Shown piece after piece: positions 7,198-14,772 of a stretch of 38,480 nt of DNA. Numbering within the stretch: the stretch's first letter is position 1; every line of letters starts with the position of its first letter. The position numbers and the translations under genes were made by a program. Below the pieces are notes generated by a model. The model searched no databases and had not been told where the DNA came from. It worked only from the letters and a program-made list of their open reading frames with translations. This DNA is from Rhodococcus jostii NBRC 16295 (GTDB lineage Bacteria > Actinomycetota > Actinomycetes > Mycobacteriales > Mycobacteriaceae): positions 1-38,480 of the forward strand of contig NZ_BCWY01000085.1 of assembly GCF_001894825.1 (NCBI RefSeq), read 5' to 3'.

Positions 7198-8856
7198 ATG
7201 AGCTGGTACGACGACAGGCCCTGGATGGACCGGTACGACGAGAGCACGCGCTCGGTGGGGGAGATCCCCGCCCGGACGGCGCTCGAGGTGTTCTCCGCTG
7301 CGGTCGACTCGGCCCCGGACGGGCCCGCCGTCCAGTACCTCGGAGGCACCCTGAGTTACCGCGAGGTCGACGAACTCAGCGACGGTGTGGCCGCGTACCT
7401 CGCGGAGGACGGGTTCGGGAAGGGCGACCGGCTCGCGATCTATCTGCAGAACGTCCCGCAGTTCGTGCTGACGTTGATCGGGACGTGGAAGGCCGGGGGT
7501 GTCGTCGTCCCGCTGAACCCGATGTACCGGGACGAACTCTCCCACATCCTCACCGATGCCGGAGTCACCGCGATCGTGTGCAGTGAGAACGCGTGGGCCG
7601 ACCGGGTGGGGGAGCGGGCCGCCGATGCGGGAGTGCGGATCGTGTTGACCGCCAGCGAACTCGACATCCAGACGTCGGACGACGAGCGGGTCTTCGCGGG
7701 GGTGACGCGGGTCCGCAGCGCGGGCGTGCCCGACCTGCTGGAGGTCGCCCGGGCACGCGCCGGCGCCGACGTGCCGGATCCCGGTCTGGTTCCGGACGAC
7801 ATCGCGCTCGTGTCCTACACGTCTGGAACGAGTGGAGTTCCCAAGGGCGCGACCAACACCCACCGGAATCTCACCGTCAACTGTTCGATCCTGCGCCTGT
7901 ACGAGGACAAACCCGCCGGCTCGCCGATCTTCGCGCTCGCGCCGCTGTTCCACATCACCGGCATGGTGTGTCAGCTGCTCACTGCGATCGACCTGGCATC
8001 ACCCCTGATCCTCGCGTACCGGTTCGAGGCCGGGGTCGTGCTCGACGCCCTCGAGCGGGAACGGCCGGTGTTCATGGTCGGCCCGTCCACCGCCTACATG
8101 GCGCTGATGGCGCACCCCGATTTCTCCGGTGAACGCTTCGCGTCGCTGGAGGCCGTGATGTCCGGTGGCGCCCCGCTGCCACCCGCCATCGTGGAGCGCT
8201 TCCGTCAGCTCACCGGAAAGTACATCCGCAACGGTTACGGGCTCACCGAGACCAGCGCACCGTGCGTCGTCGTCCCGCCCGACCTCGAGGCGCCCGTCGA
8301 TCCGGCCTCCGGCACGCTGGCGATCGGCCTGCCCCTGCCCTCCGCGGTGATCCGGATCGTCGGGGAGGACGGCTCCGACCTCGATCCCCTCGAAGTCGGG
8401 GAGATCGCCGTCGACGGGCCGATGGTCGTGCCCGCGTACTGGAACAAACCCGACGCGACGGCGCAATCGCTGCCCGGTGGCCGGTTGCTCACCGGCGACG
8501 TGGGATTCATGGACGCCGACGGCTGGGTGTACGTCGTCGATCGCAAGAAGGACATGATCAACGCGTCCGGGTTCAAGGTGTGGCCCCGCGAGGTCGAGGA
8601 CGTCCTCTACCAGCACCCCGCGGTCCGGGAAGCGGCCGTCGTCGGCGAGCCGGACAGCTACCGCGGCGAGACCGTCGCCGCCTTCGTCAGCCTCCGGCCC
8701 GGGCAGACGGTGGAGACGGACGACCTCGTCGAATACTGCCGGGAGCGGCTGGCCAGCTACAAAGCCCCGAGGCGCGTCGAAATCGTCGACGAACTGCCCA
8801 AGACGGCCAGCGGGAAGATCCTCCGACGCGAAATGCGGCGCAGTACCCCGGCCTGA
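7198..8856 (+). CDS. AMP-forming acyl-CoA synthetase (FadD-like)
   Basis: A 552-residue ANL-superfamily ligase that adenylates a carboxylic acid and transfers it to CoA. The ATP P-loop YTSGTSGVPKG is at 207-217, 'YGLTET' is the A5 motif, 'GDVGFMDADGWVYVVDRKKDMIN' covers A7-A8, and the catalytic A10 Lys is K540 in 'TASGKILRR'. Length is normal for the family. It closes the catabolic operon and is the expected entry enzyme, activating the free acid used by the upstream dehydrogenases. ATG 7198 has a GAGAGG-like site 14-19 bases upstream; a second in-frame ATG at 7225 is possible. It converges with the next gene with only 11 bp between stops. Confidence 0.92.
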   Translation: MSWYDDRPWMDRYDESTRSVGEIPARTALEVFSAAVDSAPDGPAVQYLGGTLSYREVDELSDGVAAYLAEDGFGKGDRLAIYLQNVPQFVLTLIGTWKAGGVVVPLNPMYRDELSHILTDAGVTAIVCSENAWADRVGERAADAGVRIVLTASELDIQTSDDERVFAGVTRVRSAGVPDLLEVARARAGADVPDPGLVPDDIALVSYTSGTSGVPKGATNTHRNLTVNCSILRLYEDKPAGSPIFALAPLFHITGMVCQLLTAIDLASPLILAYRFEAGVVLDALERERPVFMVGPSTAYMALMAHPDFSGERFASLEAVMSGGAPLPPAIVERFRQLTGKYIRNGYGLTETSAPCVVVPPDLEAPVDPASGTLAIGLPLPSAVIRIVGEDGSDLDPLEVGEIAVDGPMVVPAYWNKPDATAQSLPGGRLLTGDVGFMDADGWVYVVDRKKDMINASGFKVWPREVEDVLYQHPAVREAAVVGEPDSYRGETVAAFVSLRPGQTVETDDLVEYCRERLASYKAPRRVEIVDELPKTASGKILRREMRRSTPA

Positions 8857-8867
8857 ACCCGGATTTC

Positions 8868-10028
8868 TCAGGCAACTACCGGATGCGGGTAGTCCGCGGC
8901 GCGGTGCTGGAACGACAGGATCCTGGGGTTCTGCACCACTCCGTCGCGGATCTCGATGGCCCGCCGGATCGTGTCGCTGCGGTCCCAGGCGGCGGGCCCG
9001 TCGAGAACCGTGCGCAGGTGGGGGAGTAGCGCCTCACTGATCTCCCACGTCGCCGAGTTCCACAGGTACGACGGGCTGTGATCGACCGCGTAATAGCGGA
9101 CGTTCTCACCGATCATGAACGTCGGATCGGCGAACGACGTGGGCCGGGCCCAGCTGAAACCCATTCCCTCGTCGCAGGACACGTCGACGACGAGGCTGCC
9201 GGGCAGGAGGGTCTCGACGTCCGAGTCGATCAGGAACGTCAGCGGCGACTCCGTGTCCTGGAGGACGCAGTTGACGATGATGTCGTGTCGGGCGAGGAAG
9301 CCGGCGAGCGGCATCCGGCCCTCGTCCGTCGTGACGTGGCTGCGCCGCGGATCGGCATCGTCGTGGTCGAACTGCACGATCTCCGCAGAGTGGATGGGCG
9401 AGCTCACGGCGGTGACCCCGCGCTGGGTGACCACGTGAACGTCGTGGATGCCCAAGGCGTTCAGAGCCGTCACGGCGCCGCGGGCGGTGGCGCCGAACCC
9501 GAGGACCACTGCGCGGAGGCGCCGGCCGTAGTCGCCGGTCGAACCCGCGATCGACAGGGCGTGCAGCACCGAGCAGTATCCGGCGAGTTCGTTGTTCTTG
9601 TGGAAGACATGGAGCTGGAACGACCCCTCGGCGCTCCAGTGGTTCATGGCCTCCCACGCGATCAACGTCAGGTGGCGATCGATGGCCACCTGGGTGAGCT
9701 CGGTGTCCTGGACGCAGTGCGGCCACCCCCACAGGATCTGGCCGTCACGCAGATCCGCCAGGTCCTTCGCGAGAGGTTTGGGGAGCAGGAGGACGTCGGA
9801 GTCCTCGATCAGCTGTTCCCGGGTGCGCAGGCCTCCCACCGTGAGGGCTAGCTGCTCGTCGGAGACACCGAACGGCTCGCCGTAGCCGTACTCGAGGTGG
9901 ATGCGGCCACGGAGGTCGGCGTCGACCCGATCGAAGTGGAGCGGATGGATCGGAAGCCGGCGTTCGTCGGTCTTGCTCGAGCGCGCGACGATGCCGAGGC
10001 TGAGTGGACGAGAGCGGTGTTGCTGCAC
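8868..10028 (-). CDS. N5-(carboxyethyl)ornithine synthase-like dehydrogenase
   Basis: A 386-residue member of the alanine dehydrogenase/transhydrogenase-like family. N-terminal 'SSKTDERRLPIHP' and 'LLPKPLAKDL' match the substrate-binding half of AlaDH-type enzymes; GFGATARG at 177-184 is the NAD(P)-binding loop. Overall it resembles N5-(1-carboxyethyl)ornithine synthase, which reductively couples pyruvate to the side-chain amine of ornithine with NADPH. That is recognition from memory; an opine-type dehydrogenase with another amine is possible. GTG at 10028 is chosen because AAGGGG lies 7 bases upstream; the open frame continues further but runs into the tRNA gene. A 6-bp-stem hairpin (10050-10072) sits in the leader just before the ribosome site. 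Confidence 0.75.
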   Translation of the reverse strand: MQQHRSRPLSLGIVARSSKTDERRLPIHPLHFDRVDADLRGRIHLEYGYGEPFGVSDEQLALTVGGLRTREQLIEDSDVLLLPKPLAKDLADLRDGQILWGWPHCVQDTELTQVAIDRHLTLIAWEAMNHWSAEGSFQLHVFHKNNELAGYCSVLHALSIAGSTGDYGRRLRAVVLGFGATARGAVTALNALGIHDVHVVTQRGVTAVSSPIHSAEIVQFDHDDADPRRSHVTTDEGRMPLAGFLARHDIIVNCVLQDTESPLTFLIDSDVETLLPGSLVVDVSCDEGMGFSWARPTSFADPTFMIGENVRYYAVDHSPSYLWNSATWEISEALLPHLRTVLDGPAAWDRSDTIRRAIEIRDGVVQNPRILSFQHRAADYPHPVVA

Positions 10029-10163
10029 AGGGGTGCCCCTTGGTCGACACTGCCGGAGAGAGTCTTCGGCAGAGAGTTGTTGCCGCGAGACCTGCGATGG
10101 AGGAGGCCGGCGTTCGATCGATGTGCGCGGCATCTGCCGGCGCGGCTGCAGCTCTCGACAAAG

Positions 10164-10182
10164 CCCGAGGAGATCACTCGGG
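10164..10182 (-). terminator. Possible terminator downstream of tRNA-Arg
   Basis: CCCGAG (10164-10169) and CTCGGG (10177-10182) form a 6-bp stem with a 7-nt loop, followed in the minus direction by CTTTG. It lies 58 bp beyond the tRNA 3' end. The stem is short and the T tract weak. The rest of 10029-10239 holds no gene that I can see. Confidence 0.4.
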
Positions 10183-10239
10183 GAAGACTGGTAGCACCAG
10201 AGAGAAAGTCTGCGCCGCGACAGGCGACGCAGTTCCTCG

Positions 10240-10315
10240 TGGTGCCCCCGGCAGGATTCGAACCTGCGACCTTTCGCTCCGGAGGCGAACGCTCTATCCC
10301 CTGAGCTACGGGGGC
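10240..10315 (-). tRNA. tRNA-Arg (anticodon CCG)
   Basis: A complete 76-nt cloverleaf on the minus strand with encoded 3' CCA. The acceptor stem is GCCCCCG/CGGGGGC with discriminator A, the D stem is GCTC/GAGC, and the anticodon stem is TTCGC/GCGAA around loop CTCCGGA, so the anticodon is CCG, reading CGG arginine codons. The T arm is GCAGG-TTCGAAT-CCTGC. A candidate promoter on the minus strand is TTGGTC (10381-10376), 19-bp spacer, TACGAT (10356-10351), giving a leader of about 29 nt. Confidence 0.97.
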
Positions 10316-10317
10316 GC

Positions 10318-10331
10318 ACCGGAAAACCGGT
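10318..10331. repeat. Inverted repeat, ACCGG-AAAA-CCGGT
   Basis: Perfect 5-bp arms around AAAA, three bases upstream of the mature tRNA 5' end, so it would be a hairpin in the tRNA precursor leader, possibly near the RNase P cut. Confidence 0.7.
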
Positions 10332-10335
10332 GTGC

Positions 10336-10354
10336 CGATTGGGCTGGCCAATCG
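10336..10354. repeat. Inverted repeat, CGATTGG / CCAATCG
   Basis: Perfect 7-bp arms with a 5-bp centre (GCTGG). It overlaps the candidate -10 box of the tRNA promoter, so it could be an operator or a hairpin in the tRNA leader. Confidence 0.65.
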
Positions 10355-10381
10355 TAGCGCATGGGTAGGGGGATCGACCAA
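10351..10381 (-). promoter_or_regulatory. Candidate promoter for tRNA-Arg
   Basis: On the minus strand TTGGTC is followed after 19 bp by TACGAT, about 35 bp upstream of the tRNA 5' end. The -35 lies inside the large inverted repeat at 10365-10395. Pattern match only. Confidence 0.35.
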
Positions 10382-10395
10382 ATCGGTCCCCCTAC
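10365..10395. repeat. Large imperfect palindrome between tRNA-Arg and phosphoketolase
   Basis: Arms GTAGGGGGA (10365-10373) and TCCCCCTAC (10387-10395) are perfect over 9 bp. Inside them CGA/TCG add 3 bp beyond one T-G pair, leaving a 5-nt loop. No T tract follows on either strand, which argues against a classic terminator. It is either an operator or a structured element upstream of phosphoketolase. Confidence 0.75.
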
Positions 10396-10482
10396 TTCGT
10401 GGACTCGCCCCGGTAGACGCCCGAACCCGCCTAGTGTCGGGAGGGAAGTGGACGCTCGCGAACTCTCGGGGAGGGGTCGAGA

Positions 10483-12885
10483 ATGACCGATGAACGGCAG
10501 GTGGACCTGCAGGGCTCCGGCGGGGAGTATTCCGATTCGGACCTCGACCTGGACCTGCGGTGGTGGGCGGCCGCGAACTATCTGACGGTCGCGCAGATCT
10601 ATCTGCAGGACAACACGCTTCTGCGTGAGCCGCTGCGCCCGGAACACATCAAACCCCGGCTGCTCGGGCACTGGGGGACGAGTCCGGGGCTGTCGATGAT
10701 CTACGCCCTGCTGAACCGCCTCATCCGCCGCACCGACACCGACTGCCTCTACGTGACGGGTCCCGGGCACGGTGGTCCCGCGCTCGTCGCGGCCACGTAC
10801 TTGGAGGGGACGTACTCGGAGGTGTATCCGGGTGTGTCCCGCGATGCCGCCGGGATCCACCGGCTCTGCCGGCAGTTCTCGACGCCGGGCGGGATCCCGA
10901 GCCACGTCAGCGTGCAGACGCCGGGCAGCATCCACGAGGGCGGTGAGCTCGGCTACGCGCTCGCCCACGCGGCGGGGGCGGCGTTCGATCATCCGAATCT
11001 GTTGGTGGCGTGCGTGATCGGGGACGGTGAGGCCGAGACGGGACCGCTGTCCGGTTCGTGGAAGCTCCCCGCGTTCCTCAATCCCGAACGGGACGGTGCC
11101 GTGTTGCCGATCCTGCACGTGAACGGGGCGAAGATCGCCGGACCCACCGTCTACGGTCGCAGCAGCGACGCCGACGTCGAAGCGTTCCTCGGCGGTCAGG
11201 GGTGGGCGCCGACCGTCGTCGAGGGTGACGACCCGCGGCAGGTCTTCCGGGCGCTGCACCGCGCCCTGACCGATGCGCACGCCGTGATCACCGACCTTCG
11301 GCAGCAGGCGCGGGCCGGCCGGCGGGGCGCGGCCAAGTGGCCTGCGATCGTGCTGCGGACCCCGAAGGGCTGGACCGGTCCGCACACCGTCGACGGCGTC
11401 CGCGTCGAGGGCACACACCGGGCGCATCAGGTTCCGCTGTCGGGGGTCCGGATCAACGAGGCGCATCTGCGTCAGCTCGAGGAGTGGATGCGGTCGTATT
11501 CGCCGGACGAACTGTTCGACTCGTTCGGGACACTGGTACCGGACCTCGAGCGGCTCGCGCCGCAGGGCGACAAGCGAATGGGCTCGTCGCCGTACGCGAA
11601 CGGCGGCCGCCTGCGAGCGGATCTTCCCGTGCCGCCGCTGGAGAAGTACGCACTCGCGATCGAGAAACCGGGCACCACGCAACACGAGACGACCCGGGTG
11701 CTCGGGGAACTGCTCCGCGACCTCTACGCCGCGACCACGACCCCCGACGGCGGCGGATACTTCCGGCTGTTCTGTCCGGACGAAACGTCCAGCAACCGGT
11801 TGGGCGCCGTGTTCGAGGTGACCGACCGCTGCTGGCAGCTGCCGGTCACCGACTACGACGACGGACTCTCGGCCCGCGGCCGGGTGATGGAGGTGCTCAG
11901 CGAGCACCTCTGCGAGGGGTGGCTCGAGGGGTATCTGCTGTCGGGGCGGCACGGGCTGTTCGCCAGCTACGAGGCGTTCGCGATGGTGAGCGTGTCGATG
12001 CTCGTCCAGCACACGAAGTGGCTGCAGCACGCGGTGGATCTGCCGTGGCGGGCGCCGGTGGCGTCGCTGAACGTCCTGCTGACCAGCACGTGCTGGCGCA
12101 ACGACCACAACGGTTTCTCACATCAGGGTCCGGGCATGATCGATGCCGTCATCCCGCTCGCGCCGGATGTCGTCCGGATCTGGCTGCCACCGGATTCGAA
12201 CACCCTGCTCTCGATCGCCGACCATTGCCTCCGCAGCACCGATCACGTCAATCTCATCGTGGTCGACAAGCAGCCGCACCTGCAGTACCTGACGCTCGAG
12301 GCAGCGCATGCCCACTGCGCGGCCGGGGCGTCGGTGTGGGAATGGGCGGGTACGGAGTCCCGTGCGGGCACCGACCCGGACGTCGTGCTCGCGGCCGCGG
12401 GAGACGTTCCGACCCAGGAGATCCTCGCCGCGGCGCAGTTATTGCGCGAGCACACCCCGGAACTGGTCACCCGGGTGGTCAACGTCGTCGATCTGATGGG
12501 GTTGCTCACCCCCACCGAGCACCCGCACGGATTCGACGCGCGTATGTTCCTCGACCTGTTCACGGCGGACACCGACGTGGTGTTCGCGTTCCACGGGTAT
12601 TCGCGCGCGGTCCACGAGCTGATTCACGGACGTCCCGGAGCGGGCCGCTTCCACGTCCGTGGCTTCAGCGAACAGGGCACCACGACCACACCGTTCGACA
12701 TGGTGGTGCTCAACCGGATGAGCCGGTACCACCTGGCTCTCGAGGCGCTGCGACGCGCCCGGAGGGAACCGACCGGTGCGTCCGAACTGGCCGACTTCTG
12801 CCTCCGGCAACTCGAACGGCACGGCGAATACGTCGTCGCGCACCTCGAGGACATGCCCGAAGTGCGCGACTGGACGTGGTCGTGA
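10483..12885 (+). CDS. xfp: Phosphoketolase (xylulose-5-P/fructose-6-P)
   Basis: An 800-residue thiamine-diphosphate enzyme that phosphorolytically splits xylulose 5-phosphate (and often fructose 6-phosphate) to acetyl phosphate plus glyceraldehyde 3-phosphate or erythrose 4-phosphate. The N-terminal 'YLTVAQIYLQDNTLLREPL', 'GHWGTSPGLSMIYA' and 'GPGHGGPAL' stretches are phosphoketolase signatures; GDGEAETG at 180-187 followed by 'HVNGAKI' is the ThDP/metal motif. 'CWRNDHNGFSHQGPG' is the conserved mid-domain segment. Length is as expected. GGGGAGGGG lies just upstream of ATG 10483, and a TAGTGT box at 10432-10437 may be its -10. No acetate kinase or phosphotransacetylase lies beside it, so acetyl phosphate use is not shown here. 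Confidence 0.95.
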   Translation: MTDERQVDLQGSGGEYSDSDLDLDLRWWAAANYLTVAQIYLQDNTLLREPLRPEHIKPRLLGHWGTSPGLSMIYALLNRLIRRTDTDCLYVTGPGHGGPALVAATYLEGTYSEVYPGVSRDAAGIHRLCRQFSTPGGIPSHVSVQTPGSIHEGGELGYALAHAAGAAFDHPNLLVACVIGDGEAETGPLSGSWKLPAFLNPERDGAVLPILHVNGAKIAGPTVYGRSSDADVEAFLGGQGWAPTVVEGDDPRQVFRALHRALTDAHAVITDLRQQARAGRRGAAKWPAIVLRTPKGWTGPHTVDGVRVEGTHRAHQVPLSGVRINEAHLRQLEEWMRSYSPDELFDSFGTLVPDLERLAPQGDKRMGSSPYANGGRLRADLPVPPLEKYALAIEKPGTTQHETTRVLGELLRDLYAATTTPDGGGYFRLFCPDETSSNRLGAVFEVTDRCWQLPVTDYDDGLSARGRVMEVLSEHLCEGWLEGYLLSGRHGLFASYEAFAMVSVSMLVQHTKWLQHAVDLPWRAPVASLNVLLTSTCWRNDHNGFSHQGPGMIDAVIPLAPDVVRIWLPPDSNTLLSIADHCLRSTDHVNLIVVDKQPHLQYLTLEAAHAHCAAGASVWEWAGTESRAGTDPDVVLAAAGDVPTQEILAAAQLLREHTPELVTRVVNVVDLMGLLTPTEHPHGFDARMFLDLFTADTDVVFAFHGYSRAVHELIHGRPGAGRFHVRGFSEQGTTTTPFDMVVLNRMSRYHLALEALRRARREPTGASELADFCLRQLERHGEYVVAHLEDMPEVRDWTWS

Positions 12886-12890
12886 GCCGG

Positions 12891-12914
12891 CCGGTCAGTT
12901 CACCGGTCAGTTCA
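12891..12914. repeat. Perfect 12-bp tandem duplication at convergent gene ends
   Basis: CCGGTCAGTTCA occurs twice head to tail (12891-12902, 12903-12914). The right copy holds the stop of the DUF305 gene; the left copy supplies a second in-frame stop 12 bp beyond it. Confidence 0.9.
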
Positions 12915-13641
12915 TCGGGAGGGGAGCGGCGCCCTTCGCGGTGAGCATGGTCGTCATCACCGTCGACTCGCTCTGCTGCGTGTCGACCATCGTCTGCGCG
13001 AGGCCGCGCACCGCGTCCTCCGACGCATGCTGGGCCGCGTACTCCATCATCGGGAGCCCGCCCTGGTGGTGTCGCAGCATCAGCTGGAGGTACAGGACGT
13101 CGACGGCGGGGCCGGTGGCCTGACGCAGCGCCGCCATGTCCTCCGACGACGCCATGCCCGGCATCTTCGTCATCGAACCCATGTGCGCGTTCTCGGTGGA
13201 CCCGTGATCGTGCCCGTCCGAATGCTCGGATTCCATCCAGCCCATGTAGCCGCCGGACGGCAGTGCGGGCTGATCCCACAGCGTGAGCCAGCCCTGCATC
13301 TGACCGAGCTGGTTCTGCTGTGTGGTCAGGATGTCGTACGCGAGGCTGCGGACCGCCGGGTCGGTGGCATTGGCCAGCGCGATCGCCGACATCTCCACCG
13401 CCTGGCTGTGGTGCACGCTCATGTCCTGCGCGAATCCGACGTCGACGGAACCGGCCTCGGGAACCGCGGTGCCGGAATCCTCGAGCGGAAGCCGGGCGAG
13501 GAACCCGAGCGCGAATCCGAGGGCGATGGCACCGATCAATCCGATGACCAGGAGCGCGGTGCGCTGACCGGGCCGGGACGGGGCCGGATCGTCTGCGGGC
13601 TCGGGCGCGGTTCCGTGCCCGGGATCGGCAGAACTAGCCAT
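12907..13641 (-). CDS. Membrane-anchored DUF305 protein, possible copper binder
   Basis: A 244-residue protein with a Pro-rich cytoplasmic start, one membrane segment at about 29-48, and an external DUF305 domain. The two conserved helices carry HH pairs: H77/H78 in 'MSVHHSQAVEMS' and H191/H192 in 'LRHHQGGLPMMEYA'. Between them residues 133-163 are unusually rich in His and Met (for example HSDGHDHG and HMGSMTKMPGM). DUF305 includes the periplasmic copper protein CopM of Synechocystis, so a metal-handling role is plausible; none is shown here. ATG 13641 overlaps the upstream DUF3105 stop by 8 bp, so the two are coupled. The same pair of domains is common in actinobacteria. Confidence 0.88.
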   Translation of the reverse strand: MASSADPGHGTAPEPADDPAPSRPGQRTALLVIGLIGAIALGFALGFLARLPLEDSGTAVPEAGSVDVGFAQDMSVHHSQAVEMSAIALANATDPAVRSLAYDILTTQQNQLGQMQGWLTLWDQPALPSGGYMGWMESEHSDGHDHGSTENAHMGSMTKMPGMASSEDMAALRQATGPAVDVLYLQLMLRHHQGGLPMMEYAAQHASEDAVRGLAQTMVDTQQSESTVMTTMLTAKGAAPLPMN

Positions 13642-14554
13642 TGCCGCCCTCGGCCGGCGCCTGCTGGAGATCGGACGGCAGCTGCAGGTCGCTCGGGAGC
13701 TGCATGCCGCTCGGCAGCTGCGCACCCGCGCCGCCGGACTCCGACTGGTCGGGGTTGATTCCGCCACCGTCCATCGGCACCGCGTCCGCGCCCGGCGTGG
13801 ACGGGTCGAACGGCGGCGGGTTGTCGGGGTCGAAACCGGAGCCCGGGATGGACGAGCAGCTCGCGCCGACCTCTGGGTAGGTGTTCTTGTTGATCCGCAG
13901 CGCGGTGACGAACTGGTCGATGCGCTCGTCGTCGACGCTGTCCAGCTTCAGCTGGTGGCCCCACGACTGCAGCGCGACCGGGCTGTCGAGGCCCGGGTAC
14001 GGCGACATCAGCGTGTACGTCTCGCCGTCCACCTTGTTCTTCAGCGTCTCGACCTGGTCGGCGGACAGCTCGTCAGGGTTGTAGGCGATCCACACGGCGC
14101 CGTGCTCGAGCGAGTGCACGGCGTTCTCGGTGCGGATCGCATTGGGGTAGACCGTGCCGGTGCACGTCGCCCAGATGGCGTCGTGCGGCCCGCCGAACGG
14201 AGGAGACTGGTCGTAGGCGACGCGCTGCGTCGGCTGGATGTGGATGCCGGCCGGGTAGTCGACCTTGACGACGCCGTCGATATTGACCGACGGGTCGGGA
14301 TTCTCGGCGCTGGGCGCGTACTTCGCGGCCTCTTCCTTGGCCTGGTACTTGGGGACCAGGTTGACCGCGAGGACCGCCACCAGTGCGAGAACGGCCGCTC
14401 CGGCGCCGATGGTCAGCCACGGGATGTGCCGCGGAGCGGATGCGCCGCCCTTGACTTTCGCGCCGCCGCTCTTCTTCTTGGCAGCCTTGATGGCCTTCGC
14501 CGACTTCGCGCCCGAGTTCTTATCGGGACCGCGACTTTCCGAACCGCTTGGCAT
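13634..14554 (-). CDS. Membrane-anchored DUF3105 protein
   Basis: A 306-residue protein of unknown function. The Lys/Ser-rich N-terminus (about 1-45) is cytoplasmic, one hydrophobic helix spans about 46-67, and the rest is extracellular. The DUF3105 core has 'YDQSPPFGGPHDAIWATCTGTVY', 'NAVHSLEHGAVWIAYNP' and a late Cys in 'GASCSSIPG'; two Cys and several His make a disulfide or metal site possible. The C-terminus is low complexity, with acidic, Pro and Gly stretches and three copies of a QLPS(G/D)(M/L) hexapeptide. ATG 14554 is chosen because the protein then begins before the Lys-rich segment; the upstream frame is non-conserved in character. It heads a two-gene operon with DUF305, divergent from argS. 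Confidence 0.85.
   Translation of the reverse strand: MPSGSESRGPDKNSGAKSAKAIKAAKKKSGGAKVKGGASAPRHIPWLTIGAGAAVLALVAVLAVNLVPKYQAKEEAAKYAPSAENPDPSVNIDGVVKVDYPAGIHIQPTQRVAYDQSPPFGGPHDAIWATCTGTVYPNAIRTENAVHSLEHGAVWIAYNPDELSADQVETLKNKVDGETYTLMSPYPGLDSPVALQSWGHQLKLDSVDDERIDQFVTALRINKNTYPEVGASCSSIPGSGFDPDNPPPFDPSTPGADAVPMDGGGINPDQSESGGAGAQLPSGMQLPSDLQLPSDLQQAPAEGGNG
13667..13720 (-). repeat. 18-bp coding repeat (QLPS hexapeptide, three copies)
   Basis: Three tandem 18-bp units near the 3' end of the DUF3105 gene encode QLPSGM, QLPSDL and QLPSDL. A partial fourth unit begins with Q. Confidence 0.85.
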
Positions 14555-14758
14555 CGATTGTGATCTTTCGGTGTGTGGGTTACGGGCGCTCGACCCCCGG
14601 TAACCGGAAGCTGAGGGCCGGGACTCAGGGCGACACCACTGTACTTTCCCACCCTGAGCGAAACCTGGGAGAGTGGCCGCGGCCACGCTCGCAGGCCGTC
14701 GCCACGCCCTCGGCGGGACTCGCGGCAAGGCGGATCACCGCTCCGGACGCGTTGGCCA

Positions 14759-14772
14759 TAGGATAGATACCT
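14759..14772 (+). promoter_or_regulatory. Candidate -10 box for argS, possibly leaderless
   Basis: TAGGAT (14759-14764) fits the actinobacterial TANNNT -10 box and ends 8 nt before the GTG start, so transcription could begin at the start codon. No clear -35. The embedded AGGA could instead serve as a weak ribosome site, leaving this unsettled. Confidence 0.45.

Noticed and set aside
10029..10319. N-terminal extension of the carboxyethylornithine synthase frame
   Set aside because: It would run through the tRNA-Arg gene and is Arg/Ser/Pro-rich; the GTG at 10028 with AAGGGG is the sensible start.
12710..13279. 189-codon minus-strand frame over the xfp/DUF305 junction
   Set aside because: Overlaps DUF305 in another frame and the xfp 3' end; composition is that of a shadow frame.
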